Shown: positions 45,555 to 54,118 of the stretch, piece after piece
Numbering within the stretch: the stretch's first letter is position 1
Layout: every line of letters starts with the position of its first letter
Assembly: GCA_019695035.1 (NCBI GenBank)
Contig: JAIBAU010000017.1
Location: 1 to 59,408, forward strand
DNA from: Caulobacteraceae bacterium
Lineage (GTDB): Bacteria > Pseudomonadota > Alphaproteobacteria > Caulobacterales > Caulobacteraceae
Direction of reading: 5' to 3'
Length of the DNA stretch: 59,408 nt
Program-made: the position numbers and the translations under genes
The notes under the pieces: generated by a model
Seen by the model: the letters and a program-made list of their open reading frames with translations, nothing else
Database searches by the model: none
Told to the model about the DNA's origin: nothing

Positions 45555-46226
45555 CTACCTCAGTCGGACACCGGCCAGCAGGACCGTGATCTGGTCCGAC
45601 AGCCGGGTCATCTGCTGCTCAGCCGTCCAGCCGTCGAACGCTCCCTTGCGGTAGTTGCCAATGAAGGCGTCCCAGAGCATCTCGCTGATCAGCTTGACGT
45701 CGAAGTCGGCCCGCAGTTCGCCGGCGGCGCTGGCCTGGCGGAGCAGGTCTCCGATCAAACCGGTGGTGATCTTCGACCGGTTCCGCCCGCGGACTTCGGC
45801 CGAGCGGGCATGCACCCAGGATTGGGCGACGGCGGCCTGCACCAGCGGCACGTCGGTGAAGCCGTCGCGGTAGGCGGCGGCGAACATGATCGACAGGCGG
45901 TCCGCGACCGGCTGGCCCTCCGTGGCCTCGACGGCGGCGCGCATGACGTCAGCCACCCGGTCGAAGTCCTCGGCCATCACGGCCTCGAAGAGATCGGCCT
46001 TGTCCTGGAAGTTGGCGAACACGGCTCCGGTCGACATGCCGGCGGAGCGCGCGATGTCGCGGATGGTCGCGGCCTCATAACCGTGCTGGGAAAACAGGGC
46101 GCGGGCCGCCGTCATCACCTTCTGACGGGTGCGCAGCTTGGACAGCAGGCGCTGGCTGGCGGGCGGCGCCTCGGCCGCGACGGCGCCGATCGGTTCGTAG
46201 GGAGGACGGACTGGGGACTGCTGCAT
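45555..46226 (-). CDS. TetR family regulator, proximal copy
   Basis: A 223-residue TetR regulator with an N-terminal extension of about 30 residues (Pro/Ala-rich). HTH at about 35-75 (AARALFSQHGYEAATIRDIA, then STGAVFANFQDK). C-terminal segment GELRADFD and NYRKGAFDGW resembles the copy downstream. The two genes form an operon read from the 292-base gap upstream, where a long-range inverted repeat is found. Ligands unknown; the Rieske oxygenase is the nearest candidate target. Confidence 0.88.
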   Translation of the reverse strand: MQQSPVRPPYEPIGAVAAEAPPASQRLLSKLRTRQKVMTAARALFSQHGYEAATIRDIARSAGMSTGAVFANFQDKADLFEAVMAEDFDRVADVMRAAVEATEGQPVADRLSIMFAAAYRDGFTDVPLVQAAVAQSWVHARSAEVRGRNRSKITTGLIGDLLRQASAAGELRADFDVKLISEMLWDAFIGNYRKGAFDGWTAEQQMTRLSDQITVLLAGVRLR

Positions 46227-46313
46227 TGTTCTTGGTTTCTCTTTCGGGAGCCGGTCCGCACTGATGAACCGGGTAAGGTAGTCGGGGGAGCCTCTTAAAA
46301 GACCCTCGATCGA

Positions 46314-46470
46314 CGAGCTAGTTATCTGGGAAGGCCCAGCGGATTTTCAATCCGGCGGGTTGGTCGCACATCCTTATGTTTCAGGCTTTGCGGTATAGCG
46401 TCGCATGCAGCTAACACCGGTAGGCTGGCAAGGTTGCGGCCGAATCGAGTCATTTCGATGAACTAGCTCG
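46314..46470. repeat. Distant 10-bp inverted repeat in the tetR upstream gap
   Basis: CGAGCTAGTT (46314-46323) and AACTAGCTCG (46461-46470) are exact reverse complements 137 bases apart, the longest-range repeat of this kind in the gap. Both contain CTAG. They may be two copies of one operator half in opposite orientation, suitable for looping or for reading in both directions. Otherwise the 46227-46518 gap shows no gene. Confidence 0.45.
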
Positions 46471-46518
46471 GCGAAAGCGTAGCTGGCGCGGACGGGTCCG
46501 GACGCCTAATTTCGACGA

Positions 46519-46725
46519 ATGAACACCTTTTTCGACATCGCCGTCATCGTGGCCCTGGCGGCCGTGGCGACAACGCTCGGGTTCGGCATCTATGCCCTCT
46601 ACCGCGGCGGAGACTACGGACGGTCGCACTCGAACAAGCTGATGCGCCTGCGCGTCGTGCTGCAGGCGGTGGCGATCGTGATCCTGGTCGCCGCCATCTG
46701 GTGGAAGCGGACCCACCTGGGGTAG
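46519..46725 (+). CDS. Twin transmembrane HIG1-like protein
   Basis: A 68-residue inner-membrane protein with two helices (residues about 5-28 and 46-64) joined by a loop containing RGGDYGRSHSNKLMRLRVVLQ. The NKLMRxRVxxQ pattern is the HIG1 domain core, known in respiratory supercomplex factors such as Rcf1. A role in cytochrome oxidase assembly or stability is plausible but not shown. It lies 10 bases before the adenosyltransferase gene, so the two may form an operon. Confidence 0.8.
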   Translation: MNTFFDIAVIVALAAVATTLGFGIYALYRGGDYGRSHSNKLMRLRVVLQAVAIVILVAAIWWKRTHLG

Positions 46726-46735
46726 GGGCGCGGCC

Positions 46736-47305
46736 TTGGTCACCCTGAACCGGATCTACACGCGCACCGGCGACGGCGGGAAAACCCGCCTGGCGACGGG
46801 CGAGCCGCTGGACAAGCACCACCCGCGCGTCGAGGCCTACGGCGAGGTCGATGAGACCAACGCCCAGCTCGGCGTCTGCCGGCTGCACACCGGCGCCGAC
46901 CCCTGGCTCGAGGCGGTGCTGGCGCGGGTCCAGAACGAGATGTTCGACCTCGGCGCCGACCTCGCCACGCCGACCCAGGGCGACGCGCCGGCATTGCGGG
47001 TGGTGGCCAGCCAGGTCGAGCGGTTGGAGCAGGACATCGACGAAGCCAACCGGGCGCTGGAGCCCCTGGCCTCCTTCGTGCTCCCCGCGGGCTCGGCCCT
47101 GGCCGCCCACCTGCATGTGGCGCGCACGGTGTGCCGCCGCGCCGAACGGGCCGCCACCCGTCTGGCGGGGATCGAGGGCGAGACTGTCAATGCGGAGGCG
47201 ATCAAGTATCTGAACCGCCTGTCGGATCTGCTGTTTGTCGCCTCCCGGCGGGCCAACGGCAATGGGGCGGACGACGTGCTGTGGAGGCCGGGCGCGACGC
47301 GCTAG
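46736..47305 (+). CDS. PduO-type cob(I)alamin adenosyltransferase
   Basis: Adds the adenosyl group to cobalamin to make coenzyme B12. The 189-residue protein has IYTRTGDGGKTRLATGE at the start (ATP-binding TxTGDxG), the conserved VDETNAQLGVCR, and the C-terminal KYLNRLSDLLFVASR. TTG at 46736 is chosen because MVTLNRIYTRTGD is the conserved family start. No B12-dependent mutase is in this window. Convergent with the small ORF at 47308. Confidence 0.92.
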   Translation: MVTLNRIYTRTGDGGKTRLATGEPLDKHHPRVEAYGEVDETNAQLGVCRLHTGADPWLEAVLARVQNEMFDLGADLATPTQGDAPALRVVASQVERLEQDIDEANRALEPLASFVLPAGSALAAHLHVARTVCRRAERAATRLAGIEGETVNAEAIKYLNRLSDLLFVASRRANGNGADDVLWRPGATR

Positions 47306-47307
47306 TC

Positions 47308-47577
47308 CTACTTCCTGGGGGGCCGCGGCGGGATGTTGGCGCTCTCGGGCAGGGTCGGGCGCAGGGAATCGATCGGCGGCAAGGGCTTGTGCGGCGGCGG
47401 CGGGCGCAGCGAGACGGGCTTCTCGCAGCGGCGCAGCTCCTTGGACCACCAGCCCTGGGCCTCCTCGCACTCCAGGCGCGGCTTCACATAGTAGATCTGG
47501 TAGGCCCAGATGCCGGCCGCGGCGACGACGAAGATGCCCACGAAGATCAGCTTCGCGGTGTTGATGGCCTTGCTCAT
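47308..47577 (-). CDS. Small single-pass membrane protein, unknown
   Basis: An 89-residue protein with an N-terminal transmembrane helix (LIFVGIFVVAAAGIWAYQIYYV) and a Pro-rich tail. Two cysteines lie in the middle region (LECEEAQGWW and LRRCEKP), possibly a periplasmic disulfide. No recognised family. The ATG at 47577 is the sensible start. It is divergent from etfB with a 154-base gap. Confidence 0.55.
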   Translation of the reverse strand: MSKAINTAKLIFVGIFVVAAAGIWAYQIYYVKPRLECEEAQGWWSKELRRCEKPVSLRPPPPHKPLPPIDSLRPTLPESANIPPRPPRK

Positions 47578-47666
47578 GCCGCCTCTATCCCGCCGCCAAG
47601 CTGCCGAGGCAAGCCCGGCCGCACCCCCGAACGGCGGCGCAATGCGAGGGCTGACGCTGCGTTACG

Positions 47667-47695
47667 TTGACAGGCCGCGCGCCGCGGTGTGAAAC
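47667..47695 (+). promoter_or_regulatory. Possible promoter of etfB
   Basis: TTGACA at 47667-47672, then about 15 bases to TGTGAAAC ending near 47695. The -35 is consensus; the -10 is only a partial match to GCTANAWC. It lies about 36 bases before the etfB start. Confidence 0.35.
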
Positions 47696-47731
47696 CCGCC
47701 CCACTCCCAACACGCGAGGCGCGAAGCGGCC

Positions 47732-48480
<749 letters not shown>

Positions 48481-48481
<1 letters not shown>

Positions 48482-49422
48482 TGGCCGTTCTCGTCGTCGC
48501 CGATCACGACAACACCGAAGTCCGTGACACCACCCACAAGACCGTAACGGCGGCGCTCGCCCTGTCGGGCGACGTCGACGTGCTGGTCGCCGGCCAGGGC
48601 GCCGAGGCCGCGGCCAAGGCGGCCGGCCAGATCGCCGGCGTTCGCAAGGTGCTGCTGGCCGAGAGCCCGGGCCTGGGCAAGATGATCGCCGAGGCCGTCG
48701 AGGCCGTGGTCACGCCGCTGATGGCCCACTACGACGCGGTGCTGACGCCCGCCTCCACCGCCGGCAAGAACTTCGCCCCGCGCGTGGCGGCCCGGCTCGA
48801 CTCCTCGCCCCTGTCGGACGTGATGGAGGTCGTGGACGCCTCGACCTTCGTGCGCCCGATCTACGCCGGCAACGCCCTTGAGACCGTGCAGTCGAGCGAC
48901 GCCAAGAAGGTCATCACGGTGCGCACCACCGCCTTCAAGGCCGCGGGAAGCGGGGGTTCGGCCCCGGTCGAGAAGATCGGCGGCGCCGATGCGCCCAAGA
49001 CCAGCTTCGTGGGCGAAGAGGTGGTCAAGTCCGACCGTCCCGAACTGGGCGCGGCCAAGATCGTGGTCTCCGGCGGCCGCGCTATGGGCTCGTCGGAAGA
49101 GTTCAACAAGGTGCTCGAACCCCTGGCCGACAAGCTGGGCGCGGCCATCGGCGCCTCTCGGGCGGCGGTGGACGCCGGCTACGCCCCCAACGACTACCAG
49201 GTGGGCCAGACGGGCAAGGTCGTGGCCCCGGACCTCTACATCGCCATCGGCATCTCGGGCGCCATCCAGCACCTGGCCGGCATGAAGGACTCCAAGGTCA
49301 TCGTCGCGATCAACAAGGACGCGGACGCGCCGATCTTCCAGGTCGCCGACTACGGCTGGGTCACGGACTACAAGACCGCCGTCCCGCAGCTGATGGATGA
49401 GCTGACCAAGATCGGGAAGTAG
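48481..49422 (+). CDS. etfA: Electron transfer flavoprotein, alpha subunit
   Basis: FAD-binding partner of EtfB. 313 residues: start [11 protein letters not shown], the central [11 protein letters not shown], and the FAD domain with [19 protein letters not shown] and GAIQHLAGM. It follows etfB with a TGATG overlap and ends in a long hairpin terminator directly before the parS site. Beta-oxidation partners nearby include the hydroxybutyryl-CoA dehydrogenase at 51010. Confidence 0.96.
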
Positions 49423-49444
49423 GCCGAGCCTCGGGGTTTGCGAG

Positions 49445-49474
49445 CGGCCCGCCGTCCGGGAGGACGGCGGGCCG
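49445..49474 (+). terminator. Terminator of etfBA
   Basis: A perfect 13-bp stem (CGGCCCGCCGTCC / GGACGGCGGGCCG) with a GGGA loop, followed by TTTCGC. Very stable and well placed 22 bases after the etfA stop. Confidence 0.85.
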
Positions 49475-49480
49475 TTTCGC

Positions 49481-49498
49481 ATGTTTCACGTGAAACAT
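49481..49498. other. parS: parS centromere site (ParB/Spo0J binding)
   Basis: ATGTTTCACGTGAAACAT is a perfect 18-bp palindrome whose 16-base core TGTTTCACGTGAAACA is the canonical bacterial parS sequence. parS sites load ParB-CTP clamps and SMC complexes and are normally clustered near the replication origin. It lies between two transcription units, only 6 bases beyond the etfBA terminator, where it is protected from read-through. Confidence 0.88.
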
Positions 49499-49554
49499 GA
49501 CCGTTTCCGTCGTGATTCGCGAAAAATACCTATGTAAAACAGTGGATTGGTCGT

Positions 49555-49621
49555 TCGATCCGTCCCTGATCAACGGCTCGACGGATCGATTTTCCGGCGC
49601 GTTGGCTCGCTTTTCCGGCGC
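49555..49621. repeat. Inverted repeat and direct repeats beside parS
   Basis: TCGATCCGTC (49555-49564) and GACGGATCGA (49580-49589) form a perfect 10-bp inverted repeat with a 15-base loop. Two direct copies of TTTTCCGGCGC follow at 49590-49600 and 49611-49621. The preceding stretch (49515-49550) is AT-rich. No gene is seen in 49499-49648. Confidence 0.5.
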
Positions 49622-49648
49622 CTTGAGGACCCCGGGGGGCGCCGGGCC

Positions 49649-50302
49649 TCAGGGATCGCTGAAGACCCCCTCCTGCCAGAAGGTTTCGCCGAGCCAGGCG
49701 TGGTGGAATCGCAGCCCGAAGGTGAAGCGGCCGTCGCCCTCGTCGCGGTGGAAGACGTGGGCCGCGCCGGGGGTGAACAGCTCGGGCAGAGGCAGTCGCG
49801 CGCCCAGCACCTCCCAGAAGTAGCCGCGGCTGCGGAAATGCAGGGCGTGGTCCTCGACCGTGACGTCCAGCGCCATGCCCAGCCCGCCGCGCACGACCTC
49901 GACGAGACCGCGCCGGTCGGCCTTCTTGCAGGAGCCGACCTTGGCCGGCGCGCGCCCGGAGAAGCGATAGAGGCGGTCCCAGACCATGGCCCCGTCGCCG
50001 CGCATCCAGACCTTCACCGAGACCGGCGTGTCTTCGCCCCGCCAGGGCGCGAGCGGGGTCCCGATCAGGCGGCAGAGCTGGGCGAACAGGAACCCGGCGG
50101 CCGAGGCGCGCACCGCCATCCGGCCCTCGTAGGTGCGCGTGGCCGTGGTGGTGAAGCGCTCGCGCACGGCCAGGGGCAGATCCGCCCAGGCGGCCTCTCC
50201 GACGAGGCTGCGAAAGTCGGGGTGATGGTCGACATAGCGCCGGCCGCGGGCCCGCCGCCGGGCGCGCCCCAGCGCGCCGGGCCTGAGCACGATGGTGTCC
50301 AT
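49649..50302 (-). CDS. DUF4166 domain protein
   Basis: A 217-residue protein resembling DUF4166 proteins, which are found next to regulators and sometimes fused to dehydrogenases. Visible blocks: LIGTPLAPWRGEDTPVSVKVW, GDGAMVWDRLYRFSG and GYFWEVLGARLPLPELFTPG. No signal peptide and no recognised active site. GGGAGG lies 5 bases before ATG 50302. It begins 1 base from the stop of the GbsR-type regulator on the same strand and is presumably controlled by it. Confidence 0.75.
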   Translation of the reverse strand: MDTIVLRPGALGRARRRARGRRYVDHHPDFRSLVGEAAWADLPLAVRERFTTTATRTYEGRMAVRASAAGFLFAQLCRLIGTPLAPWRGEDTPVSVKVWMRGDGAMVWDRLYRFSGRAPAKVGSCKKADRRGLVEVVRGGLGMALDVTVEDHALHFRSRGYFWEVLGARLPLPELFTPGAAHVFHRDEGDGRFTFGLRFHHAWLGETFWQEGVFSDP

Positions 50303-50303
50303 C

Positions 50304-50843
50304 CTAGCCTCCCTGTCGACCACCGCCGATGAAGCTGGAAACCCGGGCTCCCAGGCTGACCAGCTTCTGCAGGGTCGGCCGGGGCACCTGGCGCATCTGC
50401 TCGTACCAGCCGTTCACCTGCTCCATGAACATCTGCATGCCCCGCAGCCGGGCCTTCACCGAGGGCGGGGTGTCGGGGTCCGCCTCCGCCTCGTCGGCGC
50501 AGCTGCGCAGCATCTCGAGGGTGGGATCGATCTCACGCCGCTTGCGGCCCTCGACGATGGTCAGCAGCATGTCCCAGGGGTCGTGGCGCGCCTCGAAGCG
50601 ATCGCGGCGGTCGCCCTCGACATGCACCAGCCGGACCAGGTTCCAGCCCTGCAGCTCGCGGATCGAGGTGGAGACGTTGGAGCGGGCGATCGCCAGGGTC
50701 TCGGCGATTTCCTCGGCCGGGAGGGCGGCGTCCGACAGCCACAGCAGGGCGTGGATCTGGGCCACCGAACGGTTCACGCCCCAGCGCTGCCCCATCTCGC
50801 CCCAGTGCAGGACGTACTTCTTCATGACGGGCGTCAGGCGCAT
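50304..50843 (-). CDS. GbsR/MarR-type transcriptional regulator
   Basis: A 179-residue winged-helix regulator of the GbsR type. HTH: GVNRSVAQIHALLWLSDAALPAEEIAETLAIARSNVSTS lies at about 21-60, with the recognition helix IARSNVSTSIRELQGW. In other bacteria GbsR proteins respond to choline or osmotic solutes, but no glycine-betaine genes are nearby. A 20-bp perfect palindrome and promoter sit immediately before its start, giving autoregulation, and the DUF4166 gene is the obvious second target. Confidence 0.87.
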   Translation of the reverse strand: MRLTPVMKKYVLHWGEMGQRWGVNRSVAQIHALLWLSDAALPAEEIAETLAIARSNVSTSIRELQGWNLVRLVHVEGDRRDRFEARHDPWDMLLTIVEGRKRREIDPTLEMLRSCADEAEADPDTPPSVKARLRGMQMFMEQVNGWYEQMRQVPRPTLQKLVSLGARVSSFIGGGRQGG

Positions 50844-50855
50844 CGGCTTTCACCA

Positions 50856-50898
50856 ATTTCTGTCATGACAGAAATAGCAGAATTGCCGCAGTGTGCAA
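50856..50898 (-). promoter_or_regulatory. GbsR promoter with a 20-bp palindromic operator
   Basis: ATTTCTGTCATGACAGAAAT (50856-50875) is a perfect palindrome 12 bases before the regulator's ATG. On the same strand TTGCAC (50893-50898) and TATTTC (50871-50876), spaced 16 bases, serve as -35 and -10 elements, so the operator overlaps the -10 and start site. This is the layout of an autorepressed MarR-like gene. Confidence 0.7.
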
Positions 50899-51009
50899 CT
50901 ATGCAGAACAGCCTGCTTCCCGCTTCCCGCCCAACCCGTGCTAGAAAGCCCGCCTGAGCGAGTAGAGCGCGCCGAGCCCCGGCAGGGCCGCGCCGGAGAA
51001 CTGGGCGTA

Positions 51010-51888
51010 ATGACGCAAATCAAGACGGTCGGCGTAATCGGCGCGGGCCAGATGGGATCGGGCATCGCCCACGTCGTGGCTCTGGGCGGCTACGAGGTCC
51101 TGCTCAACGACGTGGCCGGCGAGCGGCTCACCGGGGCGCTCGAGATCATCCGCGGCAACATGGCCCGCCAGGTGGCCAAGGGCGCGATCGACCAGGCGGC
51201 GATGGACGCGGGACTGGCCCGCATCAAGCCGACCCCCGAGCCGGCGAGCCTGGGCGGCTGCGACCTGATCATCGAGAGCGCCACCGAGAATGAGGCGGTC
51301 AAGAAGGAGATCTTCGCCGCCATCCTGCCGCACCTGAGGCCCGACTGCCTTCTGGCCTCGAACACCTCGTCGATCTCGATCACCCGGCTGGCGGCGGCGA
51401 CCGACCGGCCCGGCCGGTTCATCGGCCTGCACTTCATGAATCCCGCCCCGCTGATGAAGCTGGTCGAGATCATCCGCGGCATCGCCACCGACAAGGACAC
51501 CTACGAGACCGCCGTCGCCTTCGCCCGCTCGCTGGGCAAGACCACCGCCAACGCCGAAGACTTCCCCGCCTTCATCGTCAACCGCGTGCTGGTGCCGATG
51601 ATCAACGAGGCGATCTACAGCCTGTACGAAGGGGTGGGCACGGTGGAGGCCATCGACACGGCCATGAAGCTGGGCGCCAACCATCCGATGGGCCCGCTGG
51701 AACTGGGCGACTTCATCGGCCTCGACACCGTGCTGGCGATCATGAACGTGCTGCACGACGGCCTGGCCGACTCCAAGTACCGCCCCTGCCCGCTGCTGGT
51801 GAAGTACGTCGAGGCGGGCTGGCTGGGCCGCAAGACCGGCCGGGGCTTCTACGACTATTCGGGCGAACAGCCGGTGCCGACGCGATGA
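51010..51888 (+). CDS. hbd: 3-hydroxybutyryl-CoA dehydrogenase
   Basis: NAD(P)-dependent oxidation or reduction between acetoacetyl-CoA and 3-hydroxybutyryl-CoA. The 292-residue protein has the Rossmann start [19 protein letters not shown], the catalytic [15 protein letters not shown] block and [12 protein letters not shown], and ends in GRGFYDYSG. Start ATG 51010 gives the normal family N-terminus; the frame is open further upstream. It is divergent from gbsR and followed with a 4-base overlap by a membrane protein gene. Likely works with etfAB in fatty-acid or butyrate metabolism. Confidence 0.94.
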   Translation: MTQIKTVGVIGAGQMGSGIAHVVALGGYEVLLNDVAGERLTGALEIIRGNMARQVAKGAIDQAAMDAGLARIKPTPEPASLGGCDLIIESATENEAVKKEIFAAILPHLRPDCLLASNTSSISITRLAAATDRPGRFIGLHFMNPAPLMKLVEIIRGIATDKDTYETAVAFARSLGKTTANAEDFPAFIVNRVLVPMINEAIYSLYEGVGTVEAIDTAMKLGANHPMGPLELGDFIGLDTVLAIMNVLHDGLADSKYRPCPLLVKYVEAGWLGRKTGRGFYDYSGEQPVPTR

Positions 51889-52586
51889 GGCGTTCGATCG
51901 GCCAGCTGTTCACCTCGCCTGTGACCTGGCGCGAGCCGGTCGGCCTCTACACCTTCGTCGGCTGGCTGGCGGCGGTCTCCTGGCCGGCCATCGTCGGAAC
52001 CCTGATCTTCTTCCCGCCCACGGCCGAGGCCGGGGGGCTCCTCAACGACTGGCGACTCAAGGCGCTGATCGCCGGCGGCCTCGCCGTGGCGGCCATCATC
52101 TGGCTGGTGAAGGGCGAGCGCGAACGCGAGGGAGGCCCTTCCTCGCGCCTCGGCATCCTGGCGCGCTTCCTGTTGTTCGGGTTCATCTTCTCACTGGCCG
52201 CGCTGATCCTGGTGGTGCTGGGCTTCGCCATCGTCTCGGCCTTCGGCAACGAGGGCTTCCTGCCGGCCCTTGGGGGCATCGAGTCGACCCTGTTCCTGTT
52301 CGGCGTCGCGGGCCTGCCTTTCGCGCTGATGGTGGGGATAAGCTACGCCCTGTGGTCGGGACTCATGGTGTCGCTGATCGTATTCTCCCCACCGCCTCCG
52401 ACCGTGCCGCGGGCGCGGGTCTCGGCCCTCTTCGGCGGCGCCCTGGGGCGGCCTGAGCCGGACTCCGCGGAGATGGACCTGGCCGCCAACCCCGAACCGG
52501 AGCCGGAGCCGGCGCCCCCGCCGCCCGAGCCCAAGGTCGACCTGGAGGGCGGCGTCAGCCATCACCCGGAACGGGAAGAGCACTAG
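51885..52586 (+). CDS. Membrane protein behind hbd, unknown
   Basis: A 233-residue protein with four or five predicted transmembrane helices (around 23-45, 60-78, 95-118, 130-165) and a soluble C-terminal tail rich in Pro and Glu ([17 protein letters not shown]). No recognised family. The start ATG overlaps the hbd stop by 4 bases (ATGA), so it is translationally coupled to hbd; the reason for pairing with a cytoplasmic dehydrogenase is unclear. Confidence 0.72.
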   Translation: MRRSIGQLFTSPVTWREPVGLYTFVGWLAAVSWPAIVGTLIFFPPTAEAGGLLNDWRLKALIAGGLAVAAIIWLVKGEREREGGPSSRLGILARFLLFGFIFSLAALILVVLGFAIVSAFGNEGFLPALGGIESTLFLFGVAGLPFALMVGISYALWSGLMVSLIVFSPPPPTVPRARVSALFGGALGRPEPDSAEMDLAANPEPEPEPAPPPPEPKVDLEGGVSHHPEREEH

Positions 52587-52970
52587 GTGGGTAGGTCCTG
52601 GCTCGTCGGGCTCGCCGCGGTCCTCGCCGCCGCACCGGCCGCCGCCGCGCCGGCCCTGACCGGCTGGAGCCATCTGTTTTCCGGCGACGGCTTCGAAGCC
52701 TACGCCAAGCCGGCCGAACCCACCTTCGACGGCTATCAGCAGGTCTGGATCCGCATCGAGGACGATCCGGCCAAGGTCGAGTCGTTCCACTCCGGCGTTG
52801 TCCGCATGCTGGTCGATTGCGACGGGAAGCGCATCCGACGTCTCGAGGGCACCGCCTTCGCCCTGCCCAACCTGCAGGGGACGGCCACGCCCGCCGACCC
52901 CGAGGAGGATTGGCAAGGGGCCGCGCCGTCCGCGCTGTCCGGCCGCCTGGTGGAGCGGGTCTGCTCCTGA
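52587..52970 (+). CDS. Small exported protein, surface-adhesin-E-like domain
   Basis: A 127-residue protein that starts with GTG directly after the stop of the gene before. The N-terminus is a signal peptide (to about AAAAP). The rest, with VRMLVDCDGKRIRRLEGTAF and a terminal VERVC, resembles the surface-adhesin protein E fold, where two cysteines form a disulfide. Role unknown. Convergent with the PKHD hydroxylase, the stops being one base apart. Confidence 0.6.
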   Translation: MGRSWLVGLAAVLAAAPAAAAPALTGWSHLFSGDGFEAYAKPAEPTFDGYQQVWIRIEDDPAKVESFHSGVVRMLVDCDGKRIRRLEGTAFALPNLQGTATPADPEEDWQGAAPSALSGRLVERVCS

Positions 52971-52971
52971 T

Positions 52972-53634
52972 TCAGGGCTTGCCCCACATGCGCAGCAGGT
53001 TGCCGATCGCCTTGTCCAGCAACAGGCGGGTGGGACCATCCGGCAGGGTCCAGCGAACCCGCTGCAGGTCAAAGACCGCCTCGCGCTCGTCAGCGCGGCT
53101 GAGCAGGCTGTGCACCCATCCCACGGCGGCCAGCCGCTCGCCCGAGACCACCGGCGTGACCCGGTGCAGCTGGCCGGTCGAATAGAGCACCACGGACCCG
53201 GCGGCCGGGCGGTATTCGCGTTCGCCGTCCATGCCGTCCATCAACAGGGCGCCCCCCTCGTAGGTGTCCGGATCGGACAGGAACAGGGTGAAGCTGAGGT
53301 CCGTGCGCATGCGCCGTCCGTCCTCGGACTCGATGGTCGCGTCGTCGGTATGGAAACCGTATTCGTCGCCGGGGCCGTAGCTGGAGAACATCACCCGCGA
53401 CCATCGCTGGGGCCGGGCGAAGGCGACGAAGGTCGGACTGCGCTCCAGCGCCTGGCGCACGAAGGCGGCCAGGGCCCGCACGCCCGGATCCGCCCCCTGG
53501 GCCTGGCGGTTCGCCTTCACCTTGCGGGCCTGAGGTCCGGCCGTCTTGCGCCCGTCCACGAAGGGGGCGGCCGCAAGCCCTTCACGCACCCGGGCGATGT
53601 CTTCAGCTGAGAGGACGTCTGCAATGACCAGCAT
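52972..53634 (-). CDS. Fe(II)/2-oxoglutarate hydroxylase, PKHD/PiuC type
   Basis: A 220-residue dioxygenase. Iron ligands: His and Asp in YGFHTDDA and the second His in GQLHRVTPV, with the 2-oxoglutarate-binding Arg in VVSGERLAAVGW. PiuC-like members in Gram-negative bacteria lie beside TonB iron-siderophore receptors, which are absent here. ATG 53634 (MLVIADVLS) is the family start; the frame continues 24 codons upstream without support. Confidence 0.87.
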   Translation of the reverse strand: MLVIADVLSAEDIARVREGLAAAPFVDGRKTAGPQARKVKANRQAQGADPGVRALAAFVRQALERSPTFVAFARPQRWSRVMFSSYGPGDEYGFHTDDATIESEDGRRMRTDLSFTLFLSDPDTYEGGALLMDGMDGEREYRPAAGSVVLYSTGQLHRVTPVVSGERLAAVGWVHSLLSRADEREAVFDLQRVRWTLPDGPTRLLLDKAIGNLLRMWGKP

Positions 53635-53721
53635 GGCCGTAACCTGCACGACTAGCGGCCCGGTGCAACCGGCGGCCGGGCGGCGGCGTTTCAGCGGCGA
53701 CGCCAACCACAGGAGACCGCC

Positions 53722-54027
53722 ATGGTCCGCCCGTCCCTGATGCTCGGCGCCTGCGTGGCGCTGCTCTGCGCCGCCCTGGGCGCCTGCGAGAACAAGTCCT
53801 CGACCACCGCCCAGCCCGACCAGACCCCGGTCGCGGGCGATAACACCACCTCCACCACGGGCCAGCTACGCGAAGAAGCCCAGCAGGTCGGCGAGGTGGT
53901 GAGCGCCGCGGCCAAGGAGGCGGGCCAGGAGATCGACCAGACCACCGACCGCATGGCCGCAGAGGCGCGCGAGTCGGAGGCCGACACCGCCGCCGAGGCT
54001 TCGCAGGACAACGCCGAGCGCCGCTGA
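53722..54027 (+). CDS. Small lipoprotein, helical
   Basis: A 101-residue lipoprotein with a lipobox (CAALGAC) and a mature part rich in Thr, Glu and Ala, mostly helical (LREEAQQVGEVVSAAAKEAG). Composition resembles small envelope-stress lipoproteins, but no family can be named. ATG follows an AGGAGACC ribosome site. Divergent from the hydroxylase gene. Confidence 0.65.
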   Translation: MVRPSLMLGACVALLCAALGACENKSSTTAQPDQTPVAGDNTTSTTGQLREEAQQVGEVVSAAAKEAGQEIDQTTDRMAAEARESEADTAAEASQDNAERR

Positions 54028-54118
54028 CGGGTCCCGCGGTCGCCCCCCGCGAATGCGAATGACTTGCAACTAGGCGGGTGAACCCGCTATGGCGGGAGCC
54101 GAGTTCCCGGAGCCCGTC

